A stretch of 64,000 nt of DNA from Trichomonas vaginalis G3 (GCF_026262505.1 NC_067207.1:34564082-34628081), one strand, 5' to 3'. Counted from the first letter of the stretch, positions 46,302 through 55,539 are shown. Translations and numbers: made by a program. The notes: a model not told the origin generated them from the sequence alone.

Positions 46302-46814
46302 ATGACTATTGCTGCATATGCGTATGAAACAAATGAAGCAAGAAGAGCACATGAACTAGTAAACGAAAACTCAACTTTAACCATTGAAGGCAATGATTTA
46401 GTCATTGACGATGGAAAAACTAAAAAAGTCATTGATTTCGATACTTTTAACACGTATGACCCATTCATTACAACAAGTAAAGTTCCTATCATAAATGATG
46501 GAACGGTGCAATATATAAATTCTACAGTAGATGCCTCATTAGTGAAAGTACTGAATGTTCTCATTGAATTGTTAAAGAGCTTTCGATTTGACGACAACAT
46601 TAAATGCCTAAAGAATTTAGTCATGAATGAGAAACAAATTCTCGGCGTTGCTGGTAGCAGTAATGATGTACACCTTATGACATTAGAATATTATAACGAA
46701 CATAAAGATGAACTGAAAGGAGAGAAGGTGACACCGGACCTCAAGGACCACAAGGAATACAAGGAATACAAGGAATACAAGGACCTCAAGGCGAGAACGG
46801 TTTGGATGGTGTAG
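46302..46814 (+). CDS. fibre gene block, base protein candidate, Polinton B
   Basis: 170 residues. The first half is helical and acidic, then VIDFDTFNTYDPFITTSKVP and a helix. Bases 46728-46840 hold a collagen-like Gly-X-Y coding tract, a feature of fibre shafts. First of four fibre-type frames in this block. Confidence 0.45.
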   Translation: MTIAAYAYETNEARRAHELVNENSTLTIEGNDLVIDDGKTKKVIDFDTFNTYDPFITTSKVPIINDGTVQYINSTVDASLVKVLNVLIELLKSFRFDDNIKCLKNLVMNEKQILGVAGSSNDVHLMTLEYYNEHKDELKGEKVTPDLKDHKEYKEYKEYKDLKARTVWMV

Positions 46815-46840
46815 ATGGAAAGGATGGAAAAACTGCTAAA
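46728..46840 (+). repeat. collagen-like Gly-X-Y coding tract
   Basis: Repeated GGACCTCAAGGA and GGAATACAA units encode GPQGPQGIQGIQ-type triplets, ending GLDGVDGKDGK. Known from fibre proteins of phages and Polintons. Confidence 0.65.
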
Positions 46841-47974
46841 TCATGGATATGGAACCTTATAAATACTGGTTTAACAGCTGCTTCATATGGAGTTCTTCAA
46901 TACCAAATCGGAAAGATATGGGCAGTACTTGGTGAAGAAGCTTTAGATGACGTTAAAAATGCTTTGAACTTCATTTCAAATGGTTCTGATACTATTAAAA
47001 CTTTATCTGGTTGGATGCAAGAAACAAGGAGTCAAATAGATACTGTAAGACGTATAGCAAACAATGCACGTACAGGATTGGATACTTTACGAGAAGCACA
47101 AAATACACTAAAGGAAGCAAATGATATTCTTGGCTCAGTATCAGACATGCATGAAGATTGGCTTAAAGGTATTGACAAATCTTTAAAAAATCACAGTCAG
47201 TCTATTGCTGACTACAAGAAAAGTATAGATTTTTTACATAGTGCTATGGACGTACATGATGGAAGCATAAGGAACTTACTTAATGCTAACAATAACTTAC
47301 CAGGAACTATTAAAGCATTTATAAAGTCCTTTGTAAAACCTGGTGCTCTAACATTTAGGTCTTTGAGAGCAAGAGCATTGAAGTCAAGAGATGCAGAAAC
47401 TCCAACAGAACCTACAGAAGGAACTGAAACAACAGAAACTCCAGAAGAACCACCAAAACCAACGGCAAATGAAATATTGTTCGAATATTTTCCAAGATAC
47501 TCTGTCCTCATTGCATACATTCAAGAAATACTTAAGAAAGCAGACTTGACTTTAGGAGATGATGAAAGTTCTGTATATCTTTTGTTCCAGTTTCAAGTAG
47601 CAGAACTTTTGGGACAGATATGCTTAATGAATGACAACATCTCTGATTTCACAAGATATGATGACGACCATGACCCCGAACACGGTGAAGAAGAAGTTTT
47701 ACAAACATCCATTAAGACAGGAAAGGTTTTAACTCAAAGTCTCATTATTGACACCAAAGATGGCGAAGTGGACGTTCTTCAAGAGCTGAAGAAAAATACT
47801 TCTTCTGGAGGTGGTGGTAGGCATGAACTTGAAATAAATGAGATAGAAGAGAAATTAGCCGAAAAAGCAGATAAAAACCATGTTCATTATATAAGTTCAG
47901 ACGAACAGATTATAACGGACTACCATGGATATTTAACACAGGATGAAGAAGTGAAGACGGAAGATGTTAATTAA
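46802..47974 (+). CDS. fibre-like protein with long helical part, Polinton B
   Basis: 390 residues. It opens with DGVDGKDGKTAKSWIWNLIN, the collagen-like end, then a long helical section with coiled-coil pattern (LREAQNTLKEANDILGSVSD), a Pro/Thr-rich linker near residue 200 and a C-terminal HELEINEIEEKLAEKADKNH, where the KADK shaft motif begins. Suggests a trimeric stalk protein. Confidence 0.5.
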   Translation: MDGVDGKDGKTAKSWIWNLINTGLTAASYGVLQYQIGKIWAVLGEEALDDVKNALNFISNGSDTIKTLSGWMQETRSQIDTVRRIANNARTGLDTLREAQNTLKEANDILGSVSDMHEDWLKGIDKSLKNHSQSIADYKKSIDFLHSAMDVHDGSIRNLLNANNNLPGTIKAFIKSFVKPGALTFRSLRARALKSRDAETPTEPTEGTETTETPEEPPKPTANEILFEYFPRYSVLIAYIQEILKKADLTLGDDESSVYLLFQFQVAELLGQICLMNDNISDFTRYDDDHDPEHGEEEVLQTSIKTGKVLTQSLIIDTKDGEVDVLQELKKNTSSGGGGRHELEINEIEEKLAEKADKNHVHYISSDEQIITDYHGYLTQDEEVKTEDVN

Positions 47975-48127
47975 AGAAGATATAAATTCATTCGTGCTAA
48001 AGGTTATGACATACACTGTACTGCACAGTATGACACAGGTAAAGCACCAGAAGCATTTGGTTATAACGATGAAATTTATGCTTCATACTTCTCTGTTAAA
48101 GGTGTATTAGTTGAACCAAGATTTACT

Positions 48128-48997
48128 TTGAGAGTTAAGGCAAAAATAACTTTTGAAGATGCTATTAAAAGTAAAGCTGACAAAGATGAACTTGACGCAA
48201 CGAACAAAGTTTTGAAATCTCATAAACACAATATCTCCGATATAAATGAACTTCAAGCTACATTAAATAGTAAAGCTGACAAGAACCATACACATGAATC
48301 CTTCACTACTGTTAGAGCAGACGACATAATATTGAACTATACCCTTGGTTCAAGTGCACCTTTAGAGAATCCAAGTACAAGCGTAAAAGATACACTAAAC
48401 AATTTAGATAACAGATGTATGAACATTGAAGGTCATGCCAGAAACTTTGAAACACATGAACTACCAGCAATGTTAGATAAGAAAGCTGACAAAGAACATA
48501 CACATAAATCCTTCACTACTGTTAGAGCAGACGACATAATATTGAACTATGATTTGGGTTCAAGTGCACCTTTAGAGAATCCGAGTACAAGCGTAAAAGA
48601 TACTCTTAACAATTTAGATAACAGTTGCAGGAATATCGAAGGTCATGCCAGAAACTTTGAAACACATGAACTACCAGCAATGTTAGATAAGAAAGCTGAC
48701 AAAGAACATACACATAAATCCTTCACTACTGTTAGAGCAGACGACATAATATTGAACTATGATTTGGGTTCAAGTGCACCTTTAGAGAATCCGAGTACAA
48801 GCGTAAAAGATACTCTTAACAATTTAGATAACAGTTGCAGGAATATTGAAGGTCATGCCAGAAACTTTGAAGCATATGAACTACCAGCAATGTTAGATAA
48901 GAAAGCCGACAAAACTTATGTAGATGAAAATTATGCAAAGAAGTCGGAAGTAAATGCTGCGCTTAATGGAAAAAGCCGACAAGAACCATACACATGA
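48128..48997 (+). CDS. fibre shaft protein with 70-residue repeats, Polinton B
   Basis: 289 residues. Three 70-residue units read KKADKEHTHKSFTTVRADDI, then ILNYDLGSSAPLENPSTSVK, then DTLNNLDNSCRNIEGHARNF, then ETHELPAMLD. Each combines a KADK heptad with a beta segment, like repeating fibre shafts. The ATG is not clear. Number of repeats could vary between element copies. Confidence 0.55.
   Translation: MRVKAKITFEDAIKSKADKDELDATNKVLKSHKHNISDINELQATLNSKADKNHTHESFTTVRADDIILNYTLGSSAPLENPSTSVKDTLNNLDNRCMNIEGHARNFETHELPAMLDKKADKEHTHKSFTTVRADDIILNYDLGSSAPLENPSTSVKDTLNNLDNSCRNIEGHARNFETHELPAMLDKKADKEHTHKSFTTVRADDIILNYDLGSSAPLENPSTSVKDTLNNLDNSCRNIEGHARNFEAYELPAMLDKKADKTYVDENYAKKSEVNAALNGKSRQEPYT
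48272..48911 (+). repeat. 210-bp tandem repeat, three copies
   Basis: AAAGCTGAC recurs at 48272, 48482 and 48692, with AAAGCCGAC at 48902: an exact 210-base (70-codon) period. Copies 2 and 3 are nearly identical; copy 1 differs more. Confidence 0.93.
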
Positions 48998-49640
48998 AGA
49001 ATTTCAAACAATCAAGATTAAAGAAATTAAAGCATGCATCGAAATAGTAACAAAAACAGGAAGAAACGGTGCAACTGTACAAGAACAAAGAATTTATCCT
49101 CCTACTTTTCCTAATGGTTTAATAACAAACAATATAAATATTGTAGATGGCAAAGGATTTATAAATGTTAAACATGAACTTCAAACAATGAAGACTCAGA
49201 TTCTTGAAACCATATATCCTATAGGCTCTATTTATACGTCAATGAACTCAACAAATCCAGCAAGTGTTTTAGGTTTTGGTACATGGCAGCAGATTGTAGA
49301 CAAATTCTTATACTGTGCTAACTCTTCAAAGCAAACAGGAGGTTCGAAGAAAATTAAAGAAGCAAACCTTCCACCGCACACTCATACAGGAACTACAAAC
49401 ACAACAGGTAGTCATTCACATTCAATAACAAAAAGAGGTTATACAAATCTTGCAGCAGGTTCGGATAGACAGGGAATGCATAGATATGATATTTCAAGTG
49501 ACCCAGTAGATTCAAGCGCAGGTATTTTCTGTGGAACCACAGGAAATCATTCACACACTTTCACAACAAATCCAACAGGCTCGGGTGCAGATTATATGCC
49601 ACCATTTGTGACTATATTCGCATGGTATAGAGTTCAATGA
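48954..49640 (+). CDS. phage tail-collar/fibre tip-like protein, Polinton B
   Basis: 228 residues. From about residue 85: YPIGSIYTSMNSTNPASVLG, FGTWQQIVDKFLYCANSSKQ, HTHTGTTNTTGSHSH, GNHSHTFTTNPTGSGADYMP and PPFVTIFAWYRVQ. Very close to the element A protein at 25796-26446 in both flanks, with a variable centre, as expected for a receptor-binding tip. Confidence 0.65.
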   Translation: MLRLMEKADKNHTHEEFQTIKIKEIKACIEIVTKTGRNGATVQEQRIYPPTFPNGLITNNINIVDGKGFINVKHELQTMKTQILETIYPIGSIYTSMNSTNPASVLGFGTWQQIVDKFLYCANSSKQTGGSKKIKEANLPPHTHTGTTNTTGSHSHSITKRGYTNLAAGSDRQGMHRYDISSDPVDSSAGIFCGTTGNHSHTFTTNPTGSGADYMPPFVTIFAWYRVQ

Positions 49641-49680
49641 ACGCGCTTGAGCCTAGAATAAAATCTTTAACTTTACATAA

Positions 49681-50766
49681 ATGAGCTTGAAAGAAGTATT
49701 CGAACAACATCCATGGAGGTCATTTAAGAAGTTCAATGAAGCTGCAAAGAGTTGGGGATTTACTAACAGAGCTGAAGTGAAAAGGTTCTTTGACAAAAAT
49801 GTTGTACATCAAACAAAAATAAACCCTTACGACTACTTTTTACCAATTTACTCCAACACTCCTGACGCATACCAATTTGACACTCTCATTCAAAGCAGAA
49901 AAGGAGGACATAAACCATTCCTCATCTTCATTAATGTTAACACTCGTAAAGCATATGCATATCCAATGAGGAATAAAGGAACTCATGAAGTTTTAAGAGT
50001 TTTACAAAAGTTTGTAGCAGAACATAGCCCAAGTACTTTAACATCAGACCAAGACAGTGCATACCTCAGCAATGAAATCACAGATTTTCTCATTAAGCAT
50101 AACATAACTCACTACACTACTGAAGACCATAACCATAACATACTCGGCATCATAAACCGCTTCATAAGAACGCTCAGAGATTTAAACCAAGAGCGAGACT
50201 TTACCGAAGAAACAATGAAACATTTTCTCGAAGTATATAATTCCTCAACACATTCTACAACAGGACATACACCAAATTCAATGACACAACAACAAGAAGA
50301 AAAGTATATACAAAAGAAACGAAGCCAAACACAAAATATCAGAAATTCAACACAATTTACCCTCATTCCTGGTACAAAAGTTCGTGTAGTTCTTGACGAC
50401 AAACCGTTGACAAAGAAACGTTTAAGGTTAAGTAGAAACTATTATATCGTAGACTCTACGCAAGGTAATGGATATCTTATAAAAGCTGCTGACGACTCTA
50501 TTGCGTTTTACCCTCGTCACAAATTAGTTGAAAGTAGTAATGGCAAACTTGCTGAAACCATTGACGAAGCAAAGCGAGGAGTGGTTATTGAAATACTTGG
50601 CTACAACATAAACGATGACACTTATAAAGTAAGATATGAAGGAGGCGTTGAAGATGTTATACCATCTAAGAACTTGAGAGAGTCAAAGTCAACACATCTG
50701 GGACCATTAGAGCGGGAGTACTGGAAAGACAAAAATATGCCAGAAAGAATAAGAAAATTCTTCTAA
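49681..50766 (+). CDS. retroviral-type integrase of Polinton B
   Basis: 361 residues. The N-terminal MSLKEVFEQHPWRSFKKF segment looks like a small helix-turn-helix. The rve-type core starts near residue 60 (FLIFINVNTRKAYAYPMRNK), with SPSTLTSDQDSAYLS, HNILGIINRFIRTLRDL and VYNSSTHSTTGHTPNSM. The C-terminus (DTYKVRYEGGVEDVIPSKNL) reads like a chromodomain-type beta barrel that could read chromatin. It inserts the element into host DNA. Element A has a short relative at 25489. A T-rich leader ends TTACATAAATG. Confidence 0.82.
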   Translation: MSLKEVFEQHPWRSFKKFNEAAKSWGFTNRAEVKRFFDKNVVHQTKINPYDYFLPIYSNTPDAYQFDTLIQSRKGGHKPFLIFINVNTRKAYAYPMRNKGTHEVLRVLQKFVAEHSPSTLTSDQDSAYLSNEITDFLIKHNITHYTTEDHNHNILGIINRFIRTLRDLNQERDFTEETMKHFLEVYNSSTHSTTGHTPNSMTQQQEEKYIQKKRSQTQNIRNSTQFTLIPGTKVRVVLDDKPLTKKRLRLSRNYYIVDSTQGNGYLIKAADDSIAFYPRHKLVESSNGKLAETIDEAKRGVVIEILGYNINDDTYKVRYEGGVEDVIPSKNLRESKSTHLGPLEREYWKDKNMPERIRKFF

Positions 50767-50852
50767 ACTTTTTCATTAGATGTAAATCAGACATGAATGA
50801 GAACAGTCATGATATCATTAATGGTACCATTTATTTTTGTCATAAATTTACA

Positions 50853-50914
50853 CCAAAAATAATGTTTAGGTGAAGAGGTGAGATCTCACCCGTTTTTTCA
50901 CCTCTTTTTTCACC
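50853..50914 (+). repeat. inverted repeat with GGTGAGATCTCACC, left arm, Polinton B
   Basis: CCAAAAATAATGTTTAGGTG, AAGAGGTGAGATCTCACC and two more TCACC units. The perfect palindrome GGTGAGATCTCACC is at 50877-50890. The complement lies at 51996-52067. Confidence 0.88.
50877..50890. promoter_or_regulatory. perfect palindrome GGTGAGATCTCACC, possible protein site
   Basis: A 14-bp perfect palindrome, repeated at 52030-52043 and with one change near 57911. Its half-site GGTGA also builds the repeats of element A. Operator or origin use is inference. Confidence 0.45.
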
Positions 50915-50917
50915 CTC

Positions 50918-50930
50918 GCCGCTTAGCGGC
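50918..50930. repeat. GC hairpin GCCGC-TTA-GCGGC
   Basis: Perfect 5-bp stem and 3-nt loop, right after the left inverted repeat arm, followed by TCAG. Similar to the hairpin at 28532-28544. Confidence 0.75.
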
Positions 50931-51033
50931 TCAGATTGCTTTAGCTTTCTCGTGAATTTTCATGAATTTCCTTAAGACAGAAAAAATAAAGTTAGTTTTA
51001 TTTTTATTTATTTTTTTATTTTGTATAAAAGAT

Positions 51034-51321
51034 ATGATTTCAACAATCGGCACAACAACAATTCAAGCCACAAACGGCGGGACTCTGTCCACAACTACAG
51101 CACCAAACTCGCTAGTCATGAATCCTACGTCAATGTTGGTAGAGATGAAAAGCTTTATTCCTTCTTCATATACTTTTGAAACAGAAATCCAGAAGATAAA
51201 GCAAGAACTTTTAACAAGTAATTTAGACTGTAGTGCGAAAGATGAAACAAATGAACAGTATCTTTATGAAATGGAGGACCTCATCGACCATTTGCCTAAA
51301 CTACCTGAAATTCAGCAGTAA
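51034..51321 (+). CDS. Polinton B hypothetical inside the inverted-repeat cassette
   Basis: 95 residues from the ATG at 51034, chosen because a T-rich leader (TTTTATTTTGTATAAAAGAT) precedes it. Thr/Ser-rich start, then helical and acidic. NGGTLSTT is encoded by a GC hairpin pair at 51067-51090. Function unknown. Confidence 0.45.
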   Translation: MISTIGTTTIQATNGGTLSTTTAPNSLVMNPTSMLVEMKSFIPSSYTFETEIQKIKQELLTSNLDCSAKDETNEQYLYEMEDLIDHLPKLPEIQQ

Positions 51322-51441
51322 AAACTAACTATTCCTGAATTCGACGAAATTGAAGTCAAAGCAACTGACTCAGTAGAAATTAAGAAATTCATACGTAAAG
51401 TAAATTATGAGTTTCTAGGATATCATTGCAACCATAAAGTT

Positions 51442-51999
51442 ATGGACAAAGATTGCGACATGGTTTATAAAAATATTTCTGACCTTTACAAATCCGAAGA
51501 ATTTAAGACATACGATAACTTTGTTTCATTAGTTGCAAAATGTGTATGGCAGATAAGAGATAAAGATAGAAGAGGTAAAATATGGAATGAACAGATAAAA
51601 CCAGCAGCTTTTGAGTTAAAGAAAACCATTGACGCCTTAGTTGTTCTAGCTGGTAATGTTTCAATGTATAACGCAAAAACGATGCCGCAATGTTCAAAAT
51701 GTAAAGCAGCAATAAGAAAATATAACTACTCAGTCAAAGAGATAGAAAGAATGCGAAACGACTATGCAGACTTAAAGAAAGAAGCAGAAAAACCAGCAGA
51801 AAATAAAATGGATATGTTGACATTTCTTAATAAAAACTATCCAACAGCAGAAGATTTCCTTCTATCTGATGTCAAGAAGAAGTATAAAGAAACCTTCGGC
51901 ATTGTTAAAACTTTTGATATCCTCAGCGAAGAAATAGAAGCTACGAAATTGTTTAGGATTTCAAATATACATCGTACAATTCATGTAAAACGCTTGTGA
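51442..51999 (+). CDS. Polinton B hypothetical, helical, second gene of the cassette
   Basis: 185 residues, mostly helical and charged, with PQCSKCKAAIRKYNYS as a lone CxxC. The C-terminus is basic and its stop lies in the right inverted-repeat arm. No family recognised. Confidence 0.45.
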   Translation: MDKDCDMVYKNISDLYKSEEFKTYDNFVSLVAKCVWQIRDKDRRGKIWNEQIKPAAFELKKTIDALVVLAGNVSMYNAKTMPQCSKCKAAIRKYNYSVKEIERMRNDYADLKKEAEKPAENKMDMLTFLNKNYPTAEDFLLSDVKKKYKETFGIVKTFDILSEEIEATKLFRISNIHRTIHVKRL

Positions 52000-52067
52000 A
52001 AAAAGAGGTGAAAAATTAGGTGAAAAAAAGGTGAGATCTCACCTCTTCACCTAAACATTATTTTTGG
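51996..52067 (-). repeat. inverted repeat with GGTGAGATCTCACC, right arm, Polinton B
   Basis: Complement of 50853-50914, with the palindrome at 52030-52043 and an extra GGTGA unit. Together the arms enclose about 1.1 kb with two unknown frames. Confidence 0.88.
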
Positions 52068-52118
52068 TCAAAGCTTCCACGAAAGAAAAGATTCCTCATT
52101 CGCTAAGGATTCCAATAA

Positions 52119-53723
52119 ATGAAAAACATAGATTCCATCAAAGGTTGCAGAATAGATGAGAACCACTTCGACTTAGAAAAGTATAGCACATTCTATTGCA
52201 AACAAGATGTAAGAATTTTAAGAGAAGGTTTTGTTAAGTTCCGCAATGACATATTGAAAGAATTTGATTTAAACGTATATGACTACGTTAGTATTTGTTC
52301 TATTGCTAACAAATTGTTTGAGAACAGAGTGTACTTCCCGAATGGAAATTTATATGACCTCTCAAATAAACCAAGAGAATTTATTTCACGCTGTATTCAA
52401 GGTGGAAGATGTATGCTGTCAGATAACATGAAACAAAAGAGTGAAAAGAAACTCATTGCTGATTTCGACGCTGTTTCATTATATCCATCAGCTATAGCAA
52501 GACTTTATACTTTAGAAGGTATTCCAAAGGTTATGAAGGATGAGATGTTAAGCACAGAGGATCTCATGAGACATTTATTCGATGACGACCAAAAGGAACC
52601 CATTGGTGAAAAGTTTATGTCCGGCTTCTTTGTTCTCATTAAGATAACAGAGATTGGAATACATAGACACTTTCCTTTAATAGTTTGTGACCCTGAACTA
52701 AATCCAGAACTTAACGTTCCCAGAAGTTCAAACACTTGCTGTTTAATGTATGTTGACCATATAACATTACAAGACCTCATAAAATATCAAGGTGTCAAAT
52801 GTGAAGTGTTGCAAGGATACTATTACGATGGAAACAGAGATATTAGAATAAGAGATGAAGTAAAGAAGTTGTTTGAGTTAAGGTTAAAGTATAAGAAAGA
52901 AGGAAATCCTTTGCAAGAAAATATAAAGCTCATTCTGAACAGTATTTATGGCAAAACTATTCTATCTCCTATTGAGTCAAAAATAACCATAGTAAATGAC
53001 AAAGATGCTATAAGATATGCCATCAGAAACTACAACCATATAGTGAAGTTCGAAGGTTTGGATGGTTCAGATAAAACTATTTTCAAGCTAACGAAAAGCA
53101 TTTGCAGACACTTTAACTTCTGTCCACTTGGTGTTAACATTCTGTCTATGTCGAAGAGAATAATGTGTGAAGTATTCTGTACTGCAGAAGATATGGGTCT
53201 TCAAATATTTTACCAGGACTGCGATAGCATGCATATTTTCAATGAAGACATACCAAAGCTTGCAGCAGAGTTTAAGAAGAGATACGGTAGAGAACTTATT
53301 GGTAAAACATTAGGTCAGTTCCATTCTGACTTCGCAGAAATAACACCTGGAAAACAAAGTTTAGCATACAAGTCAATATTTTGTGGAAAGAAGACTTACA
53401 TAGACTTACTCACGAATGATTTAAATGAAGTTGCATTTCATGCACGTTGTAAAGGTGTAAAACAAGACGTTCTTGCTTTAACAGCTAATGAAATGTTTCC
53501 TGAAGCTATACAATGCTATTACAATGAAGATAAGAACATTCACATACCTGTTGGAACATATGACAAAGACTCTGAGTTCAGTTTAATGAAACTTTACAAA
53601 GCACTTTATGACGGTCAAGAGATTGCATTCGACTTATGTAAGTCTTCTAGTCCTTGCTTTGCTGAAAAGTTTAACTTCTCAATAACGACTAAAACAAGCT
53701 TTATTCGTAAGTTGAAGTTCTGA
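52119..53723 (+). CDS. family B DNA polymerase, palm region, Polinton B
   Basis: 534 residues. ExoIII-like FYCKQDVRILREGF (about 52186), motif A DFDAVSLYPSAIA (about 52464), motif B LILNSIYGKT (about 52930) and motif C FYQDCDSMHIF (about 53206) are all present and in order, as in protein-primed polymerases of Polintons. The exonuclease start expected of the family was not recognised upstream; the inverted-repeat cassette lies there instead. The polymerase is therefore probably a fossil. Confidence 0.8.
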   Translation: MKNIDSIKGCRIDENHFDLEKYSTFYCKQDVRILREGFVKFRNDILKEFDLNVYDYVSICSIANKLFENRVYFPNGNLYDLSNKPREFISRCIQGGRCMLSDNMKQKSEKKLIADFDAVSLYPSAIARLYTLEGIPKVMKDEMLSTEDLMRHLFDDDQKEPIGEKFMSGFFVLIKITEIGIHRHFPLIVCDPELNPELNVPRSSNTCCLMYVDHITLQDLIKYQGVKCEVLQGYYYDGNRDIRIRDEVKKLFELRLKYKKEGNPLQENIKLILNSIYGKTILSPIESKITIVNDKDAIRYAIRNYNHIVKFEGLDGSDKTIFKLTKSICRHFNFCPLGVNILSMSKRIMCEVFCTAEDMGLQIFYQDCDSMHIFNEDIPKLAAEFKKRYGRELIGKTLGQFHSDFAEITPGKQSLAYKSIFCGKKTYIDLLTNDLNEVAFHARCKGVKQDVLALTANEMFPEAIQCYYNEDKNIHIPVGTYDKDSEFSLMKLYKALYDGQEIAFDLCKSSSPCFAEKFNFSITTKTSFIRKLKF

Positions 53724-53899
53724 GGTCATTTATTTTTGTCAGCAATGAGGTCATGAATGAGGTCATGAATGAGGTCATTTATTTTTGTCAGCAATGAGGT
53801 CATGAATGAGGTCATGAATAAGGTCATTTATTTTTGTCAGCAATGAGTTCATTTATTTTTGTCAGCAATGAGGTCAGCAATGAGGTCATTCGTGATAAA
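53722..53899 (+). repeat. AATGAGGTCATG / TTTATTTTTGTCAGC compound repeat
   Basis: About nine GAGGTCA-type units mixed with four TTTATTTTTGTCAGC blocks, between the convergent ends of the polymerase and the next gene. The TTTATTTTTGTCA block recurs near 50831. Confidence 0.88.
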
Positions 53900-53918
53900 A
53901 ATAAAGCTAGCGTAGATT

Positions 53919-54674
53919 TTACAATACTGCGATGGTAGAGTTTAAGAGTTGTGCTTCAATGTAGAGACAGTCCTTATGGTCTGGAGGTAGCAAAACAGGT
54001 GCTTTATGGTCATGAGTGGAGAACATGTCTATCCAAAACTCACGATTGAATCCAGTTAATTTATAGTATTTAGGGTTAGGAAGTGGTGAAGTTCTTGTAT
54101 GACCAATGAACTCATTTTCAACGCCCTTACTTAAGTTTGAATATAATATAGCTTGCTTTCTATCCCAAATACCTGGAAATCTAATTTCGGAAAATTCATT
54201 TTTCCTCGGAAGCATTGCATCATAATTGAAAACATTCTTGAAATCATCACTTGGTTCAGAGATTTGAAATCTTATACGTAATGGATTTTCTTTCTTTTTA
54301 GCTACTTCATTGAATGGTGAGAATACAATGAATTGACAGTCATGAGTTCCATCAGCATTTGCTACAAACTCGTAATGAAAAGCTATTAATCTTTCTACAA
54401 TTCCTTCTTCTTTCAGTTGTGCAAGAAACTCACGTAAAGGCTGTAAAGTTTGTACTTCAATGTTAAACTTCTTTTGAAAATTTTCGTAAAATGTAATTAT
54501 ACAGTCTTCTAACGTCGTATCGTCATTGAAGTATTTGTATATGTGAATGTTTTGGGCGCTTAAAGACTGTTCGTCATTTTCTATCTCGACTTGAAGTATA
54601 AAGTCAACCTTTCTGAAAGCACGTGTTATATACATAGATGTTATGCCAATGTACTTCTCTTCATTTATGTTCAC
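53919..54674 (-). CDS. minor capsid-like structural protein candidate, Polinton B
   Basis: 251 residues. Alternating strand pattern with PLRIRFQISEPSDDFK, and an end reading FWIDMFSTHDHKAPVLLPPD then CLYIEAQLLNS. This W-I-D-x...L-P-x-D...Y-I-E-x-x-L finish resembles the end of the 42432-43313 protein, suggesting related jelly-roll proteins. Role inferred. Confidence 0.45.
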   Translation of the reverse strand: MNINEEKYIGITSMYITRAFRKVDFILQVEIENDEQSLSAQNIHIYKYFNDDTTLEDCIITFYENFQKKFNIEVQTLQPLREFLAQLKEEGIVERLIAFHYEFVANADGTHDCQFIVFSPFNEVAKKKENPLRIRFQISEPSDDFKNVFNYDAMLPRKNEFSEIRFPGIWDRKQAILYSNLSKGVENEFIGHTRTSPLPNPKYYKLTGFNREFWIDMFSTHDHKAPVLLPPDHKDCLYIEAQLLNSTIAVL

Positions 54675-54798
54675 AATCCAGTCTGTTGGAAACTTAAACG
54701 TTACTCTGTTCCCCTTTTTTTGACGTCAGGGTTTTCACTACTGAACGCAACAGATAAAGGTATTTGTCTATACATTTAGTTCGATAAAAATAACCCAT

Positions 54799-55032
54799 TT
54801 ACTCTTTCTTTGCTTCAGCTTCTTTAGCTTTTGCTTCAGCTTCTTCTCTAGCTTTTTTCGCCAGTAGTCTTGGGTTCTTTTGTCTTCCAGCAGCTAATGC
54901 AGCAAGTTGTTTTTCACTAAGTTTTCTCTTTGGTCTCTCTGGCTTTTGTTCTGGTTTTTGTTCCTTCAGTTCGGATAAAATTTGCTCACGAATTTCTTTC
55001 TTCAATGCTTCAACATCTATTGTCTGAGTCAT
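54799..55032 (-). CDS. Lys/Ala-rich basic protein, Polinton B
   Basis: 77 residues: a short coiled coil (LKKEIREQILSELKEQ), a basic KRKLSEKQLAALAAGRQKNP segment typical of viral chromatin-like peptides, and an Ala/Lys/Glu tail. Possibly a DNA-condensing core protein. Divergent from the gene at 55078. Confidence 0.5.
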   Translation of the reverse strand: MTQTIDVEALKKEIREQILSELKEQKPEQKPERPKRKLSEKQLAALAAGRQKNPRLLAKKAREEAEAKAKEAEAKKE

Positions 55033-55077
55033 TTGACTGCGGATAAAAATCTAACTTAAAACTTTAACCGATGTAAA

Positions 55078-55512
55078 ATGAGCTTGTCAAAATCAGAGCG
55101 AGAGTCTATTATATTAAATGACGCAAGAGGAATACAACATCCTTTCTATTACGTAAGTCAGAGTAAAGATGGTAAAATATACGTAAGAAAAAGAAAGGTA
55201 CCATTAGCAAATGCAGAGAGCGACAGCATTAAGGTGCATGGCAAGGGTGAAGTCCACGAAGCCCATGTTAAGCCTTCTATTCAAACTGAAAAGTCAATAG
55301 AACAAGAAGAAAAGAAGCCAGATGTACTTTCAATAACGAACCAAGAGCTTATTGCAAAGTTCGTGAATTTCATTGAAAAACAAACCGAGTCAAAGAATCC
55401 TGACCCGCCAGTGAAAGAAGTTGAGACAAAAGAGAATGTACAGTTCATTGAAAATGTCAAGAAACAACTTCCGCCACGAATGCCAAGAAGAAGAGTGAGA
55501 ATAATGAAGTAA
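55078..55512 (+). CDS. Polinton B small protein with a KDG-x-RK motif, long form
   Basis: 144 residues. Near the start it reads FYYVSQSKDGKIYVRKRKVPL, given in two pieces: FYYVSQSKDGK and IYVRKRKVPL. The same pattern (FYIHTMKDGR, VQFRKIKQPL) occurs in the 57634 protein. Then a charged disordered middle and a basic tail PRMPRRRVRIMK. Possibly a core or nucleic-acid-binding protein; directly before the capsid gene. Confidence 0.5.
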   Translation: MSLSKSERESIILNDARGIQHPFYYVSQSKDGKIYVRKRKVPLANAESDSIKVHGKGEVHEAHVKPSIQTEKSIEQEEKKPDVLSITNQELIAKFVNFIEKQTESKNPDPPVKEVETKENVQFIENVKKQLPPRMPRRRVRIMK

Positions 55513-55539
55513 ATAGATATTTTTATCCGAAGTAAATAC

